Part shown: positions 34,664 to 37,343 of the stretch, in pieces
Layout: every line of letters begins with the position of its first letter
Position numbering within the stretch: position 1 is the stretch's first letter
Origin: Bacteroidota bacterium
GTDB taxonomy: Bacteria > Bacteroidota > Bacteroidia > Bacteroidales > ML635J-15
NCBI GenBank assembly: GCA_029558535.1
Contig: JAKQEK010000485.1
Span: 1 to 37,343, forward strand
Length of the DNA: 37,343 nucleotides
Direction of reading: 5' to 3'
The notes under the pieces: generated by a model
Database searches by the model: none
The model's input: only the letters and a program-made list of their open reading frames with translations
Told to the model about the DNA's origin: nothing
Made by a program: the position numbers and the translations under genes

Positions 34664-35068
34664 ATGAAAAATATGAAAAAAATTATTCTTTTTGCACTTG
34701 TGTTATCAATGGGGGTTTTTACAGTAAGTAATATAAATGCTCAAACTGAAAAATCAAATATCAAATCATTAAGTCAGTCTAATTTTAATTCAAGTATAAA
34801 GACGGGTTTGGTCTTAGTTGATTTTTATGCAGATTGGTGTCGTCCATGTCATATGATGAAGCCTATTCTTGAAGAAGTTGCTACCGAGTATAAAAGTAAA
34901 ATTACTATTGCAAGCGTTAATACAGATAATAATCAAACTTTGTCAACTCAATACGGCATTTCGGGTATTCCTTGTATGATATTATTTAAAAATGGAAAAG
35001 AAGTACTTCGGATAATAGGATATAATGATAAAGCTCAATTACTTGCTAAATTAGCTGACTATTTATAA
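34664..35068 (+). CDS. Exported thioredoxin-like protein
   Basis: A 134-residue thioredoxin with an N-terminal signal peptide (residues 1-26, ending INA-Q), so it acts in the periplasm. The redox site is WCRPC, with Arg replacing the usual Gly of WCGPC. Other fold landmarks are VDFYADWC, the TIASVNTDNNQTLSTQYGISGIPCMILFKNGKEV stretch including the cis-Pro preceded by Ile, and the final LAKLADYL helix. A second Met three codons in is an alternative start. Last gene of the operon, ending 2 bp from the convergent nucleotidyltransferase. Confidence 0.9.
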   Translation: MKNMKKIILFALVLSMGVFTVSNINAQTEKSNIKSLSQSNFNSSIKTGLVLVDFYADWCRPCHMMKPILEEVATEYKSKITIASVNTDNNQTLSTQYGISGIPCMILFKNGKEVLRIIGYNDKAQLLAKLADYL

Positions 35069-35070
35069 AA

Positions 35071-35787
35071 CTATTTATTCAGGAACTTTTCACATTCTAC
35101 AATAGCTTCAGGTTTTCCTAAATCTAAAATAAAATTCTCATCATGTATCCAGGCTCCTATTCTATTGTTTTTTGCAATTTCAAGCAATTCAGGAATTATC
35201 GGGAAACAACCTTCTTTTTCGATTTTATTAAAAATTTCATAATTAAAGAAATAAATACCGCTAAAAGCTAATTCGTTATATGTTTGCATAGGTATTGCAA
35301 TTATTTCCGAACCCGTTTTATAGCTTTTCCAACCGCACAGTCTGTTGGTTTTATCGAATAATAAATAATTCGAACTTTGACGATGTTTTACTGCCATTGT
35401 AAGAATATTTTCGCTAGTTAAATGATATTTATAAAATTCATTAAGATCAATATCAGAAAAAATATCAACATTATGAAGCAAAATTGTATCGCCTTTAACG
35501 AAATGCTTTTGAACATTTTTTAATCCACCTCCTGTATTTAGCAAAAGTTTACTTTCATCAGAAATTACTATTTCGGCCTCAAATTTACTATTATTAATAA
35601 AATCTATTATTTGGGTTGAAAAGTGATGAACATTAATTACTATATAGTTAAATCCAGATTCAATAAGCTTTTCAATTTGTATTTGCAGCATTGGTTTTCC
35701 ATTAACTTCAACTAATGCCTTAGGTTTGTTGTTAGTTAACGGAGCAAGTCGAGTACCAAGTCCTGCTGCAAATATCATTGCTTTCAT
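35071..35787 (-). CDS. Sugar-1-phosphate nucleotidyltransferase
   Basis: A 238-residue GT-A-type nucleotidyltransferase. The N-terminal nucleotide-binding signature is MIFAAGLGTRLAPLTNNKPKALV. The metal-binding Asp lies in LLHNVDIFSD, and SGIYFF and the ILDLGKPEAI end are typical of the MurU/RmlA/GMPP group. The short length and the N-(acetyl)hexosamine-type region recall MurU-like enzymes, but the sugar substrate cannot be decided. I start at the ATG 35787; an ATG two codons earlier is also possible. It lies downstream of the oadB terminator on the same strand. Confidence 0.85.
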   Translation of the reverse strand: MKAMIFAAGLGTRLAPLTNNKPKALVEVNGKPMLQIQIEKLIESGFNYIVINVHHFSTQIIDFINNSKFEAEIVISDESKLLLNTGGGLKNVQKHFVKGDTILLHNVDIFSDIDLNEFYKYHLTSENILTMAVKHRQSSNYLLFDKTNRLCGWKSYKTGSEIIAIPMQTYNELAFSGIYFFNYEIFNKIEKEGCFPIIPELLEIAKNNRIGAWIHDENFILDLGKPEAIVECEKFLNK

Positions 35788-35810
35788 AAGCATTAAATTT
35801 TATTGCGAAA

Positions 35811-35839
35811 ATAAAAAAATGCCTCAATATTGAGGCATT
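35811..35839 (-). terminator. Intrinsic terminator of the oadB-like gene
   Basis: A perfect 22-bp palindrome (35818-35839; half-site AATGCCTCAAT) forms a hairpin. On the minus strand it is followed by seven T (35819-35813, partly overlapping the stem), then ATTTT. It lies 21 bp beyond the stop codon of the decarboxylase gene and just before the nucleotidyltransferase start. Confidence 0.8.
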
Positions 35840-35859
35840 CCAAAGCAAAAATAATTATA

Positions 35860-37343
35860 TTATAATAAAAAGCTCAATAATATACCTGCTGCAATAGCAG
35901 ATCCTATAACTCCTGAAACATTCGGAGCCATTGCATGCATCAATAAATAGTTTGAAGGATCAGCTTTATGCCCTAATTCTTGAGCTACGCGAGCTGAGTC
36001 AGGAACAGCAGAAACCCCTGCACAACCAATTATTGGATTAACAGGATTAGATTTTGGCGAAAGCCAATTCATAACTTTTGCAAAAAAGACTCCAAAAGCA
36101 GTTGCCAGAATGAATGATAAAGCTCCCATTGTAAATATTAAAACAGAATCGAATGTAAGGAACACATCGGCTTGAGTAGAGGCACCTACTGTTAAACCCA
36201 GCAATATTGTTATAGTGTCAATTAATGCATTTGATGCTGTTTCTGCCAGCCTTCTCGTAACACCACTTTCCTTTAAAATATTCCCAAGAAAGAGCATCCC
36301 TAACAAAGGTAAGGCTGTTGGAGCTATATAGGCTGTCAGTAATAATCCAATAATAGGGAATAAGATTTTTTCAATTTTAGAAACCTGTCTTGGGGCACGC
36401 ATTTTAATTAACCTTTCTTTTTTTGTAGTTAAAAGGTTTACAATTGGAGGCTGTATAACAGGAACAAGTGCCATATACGAATACGCGGCAATTGCAATTG
36501 GTCCGATTAGATTCTTAACATAAATAGGATTTCCTGCGGGCGTCAATCCGATGATATTCAAACCATTAGCAAGTTTTGATGATAAAAATATTGCCGTAGG
36601 ACCATCTGCACCACCAATAATTCCAATCGCACCTGCTTCGGATGGATGAAAACCGACTAACAGAGCAAGTAAAAATGTTGCAAACACTCCAAATTGTGCA
36701 GCAGCTCCCAATAACATCAACCGGGGGTTTGAAATTAAAGATGAGAAATCTGTCATGGCTCCTATACCAAGGAAAATCAAAGGTGGAAACCATCCTTGAA
36801 CCACGCCGTTATAAAAAATATTCATAACAGAGCCGGGTTCATATATTCCAAGTTGTAAGTTAAAGTCAACAGCCTGAAACATAGGTATATTACCAATTAA
36901 TATACCTACTCCAATTGGAATCAAAAGTAATGGTTCATAATTGAATCTAATTGCAAGAAAAATAAATATCAAACCAACCAATAGCATTATTAAATGACCG
37001 GGAGTAGCATTGCAAAATCCCGTAAATTCCCAAAACTTCAACAATCCATGTATAGCTCCACTTCTACTGGTAAATTCAGACCCATCGTCAAATACAAGTT
37101 TATCATTTACAATTTTAGCTGTACGAGGTGTTAATTGAATAGTATCAGGTGTTTGATTATAACCTCCGGTACTTTGACCTATTCTTTTACTGTAATGTAC
37201 AACAAAAGACTCATCAAAGAATAATGTAATTCGCTTATTTTCAATAGAATATATACCTACATACTCATGTTTGGCAGAATCCATCGAAAAAGTGCCGTCA
37301 GATTTAAAAACTATAGTTTTATAACGACTGACAGTTTTAAGTT
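35860..37343 (-). CDS. oadB: Na+-translocating decarboxylase subunit beta with extra N-terminal domain (partial, start outside window)
   Basis: The beta subunit couples decarboxylation of the biotinylated carboxyacid (oxaloacetate or methylmalonyl-CoA) to Na+ export. From the WEFTGF segment onward the protein is an OadB-type membrane domain with about 9-11 helices. Landmarks include GGADGPTAIFLSSKLA, with the conserved Asp, and GCAGVSAVPDSARV near the C-terminus. Before it lie at least 90 extra residues not in usual OadB proteins (YSIENKRITLFFD, TPDTIQLTPRTAKIV, LVFDDGSEFTSR), looking like a beta-rich lipocalin-like domain. The frame stays open from the ATG at 37284 to the window end with plausible sequence (TIVFKSDGTFS), so the true start lies outside. 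No alpha or gamma subunit is visible. Confidence 0.85.
   Translation of the reverse strand, partial: LKTVSRYKTIVFKSDGTFSMDSAKHEYVGIYSIENKRITLFFDESFVVHYSKRIGQSTGGYNQTPDTIQLTPRTAKIVNDKLVFDDGSEFTSRSGAIHGLLKFWEFTGFCNATPGHLIMLLVGLIFIFLAIRFNYEPLLLIPIGVGILIGNIPMFQAVDFNLQLGIYEPGSVMNIFYNGVVQGWFPPLIFLGIGAMTDFSSLISNPRLMLLGAAAQFGVFATFLLALLVGFHPSEAGAIGIIGGADGPTAIFLSSKLANGLNIIGLTPAGNPIYVKNLIGPIAIAAYSYMALVPVIQPPIVNLLTTKKERLIKMRAPRQVSKIEKILFPIIGLLLTAYIAPTALPLLGMLFLGNILKESGVTRRLAETASNALIDTITILLGLTVGASTQADVFLTFDSVLIFTMGALSFILATAFGVFFAKVMNWLSPKSNPVNPIIGCAGVSAVPDSARVAQELGHKADPSNYLLMHAMAPNVSGVIGSAIAAGILLSFLL

Noticed and set aside
36566..36793. Short Trp-rich minus-strand frame inside the oadB-like gene
   Set aside because: Out-of-frame reading of a strongly conserved membrane domain on the same strand; no evidence of a frameshift.

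Overview
The window looks like chromosomal DNA of an AT-rich (roughly one-third G+C by eye) member of the Bacteroidota, most likely an anaerobic or facultative Bacteroidales/Marinilabiliales-type organism. The evidence is a secreted protein with a type B (CHU_C) type IX secretion signal, an S9B dipeptidyl peptidase IV, an RprX/RprY-like two-component system, a LuxC-like acyl-CoA reductase beside miaA, a Na+-translocating decarboxylase beta subunit, and Bacteroidota promoters of the TTTG-N19/20-TAnnTTTG form. No rRNA, tRNA, CRISPR array or transposase was recognised.

Layout. 1-188: gene-free, repeat-rich DNA just past the 3' end of mnmE. 189-10761: mnmE (-), a T9SS type B surface protein (+), aroB and a VanX-like D,D-dipeptidase (-, overlapping by ATGA), DPP IV (+) and an LTA-synthase-like membrane sulfatase (-). 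A CTCTGCG-type dispersed repeat lies before DPP IV. 10762-13065: a hipBA toxin-antitoxin module with its own promoter and a candidate operator, bracketed by two 88-bp direct repeats that are about 85% identical. 13066-15921: phosphoglucomutase/phosphomannomutase, YjbQ and a lipoprotein (+). 15927-22153: AzgA-type purine permease, PIF1-HRDC helicase, prfA and purM (all -). 22169-24714: a complex divergent regulatory region, then a sensor kinase and its response regulator (+).

24711-28598 holds the least familiar block. It has a degenerate FtsA-like actin-fold protein (-), a protein of unknown family with a possible relic of a sigma54-activator lid (+, TTG start), and a pseudokinase with a Pro/Gln/Asn linker and a membrane tail (-). 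28700-30953: yidD (+), tilS and aat (-). 31233-35068: a tight six-gene operon (DUF2752 protein, CCC-motif membrane protein, acyl-CoA reductase, pRiA4b ORF-3-like protein, miaA, exported thioredoxin). 35071-37343: a sugar nucleotidyltransferase and an oadB-like gene (-) that runs off the right edge and carries an unusual N-terminal extension.

How it fits together. Much of the window is housekeeping: tRNA modification (MnmE, TilS, MiaA), translation termination (PrfA), protein N-end tagging (Aat), shikimate and purine synthesis, and envelope proteins. Convergent genes are packed extremely tightly, three pairs sharing a stop codon. Several genes have a -7 box 3-4 nt before the ATG, which suggests leaderless mRNAs. 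The most promising leads for something undescribed are the 24.7-28.6 kb cluster, the repeat-bracketed hipBA cassette and the extended oadB.
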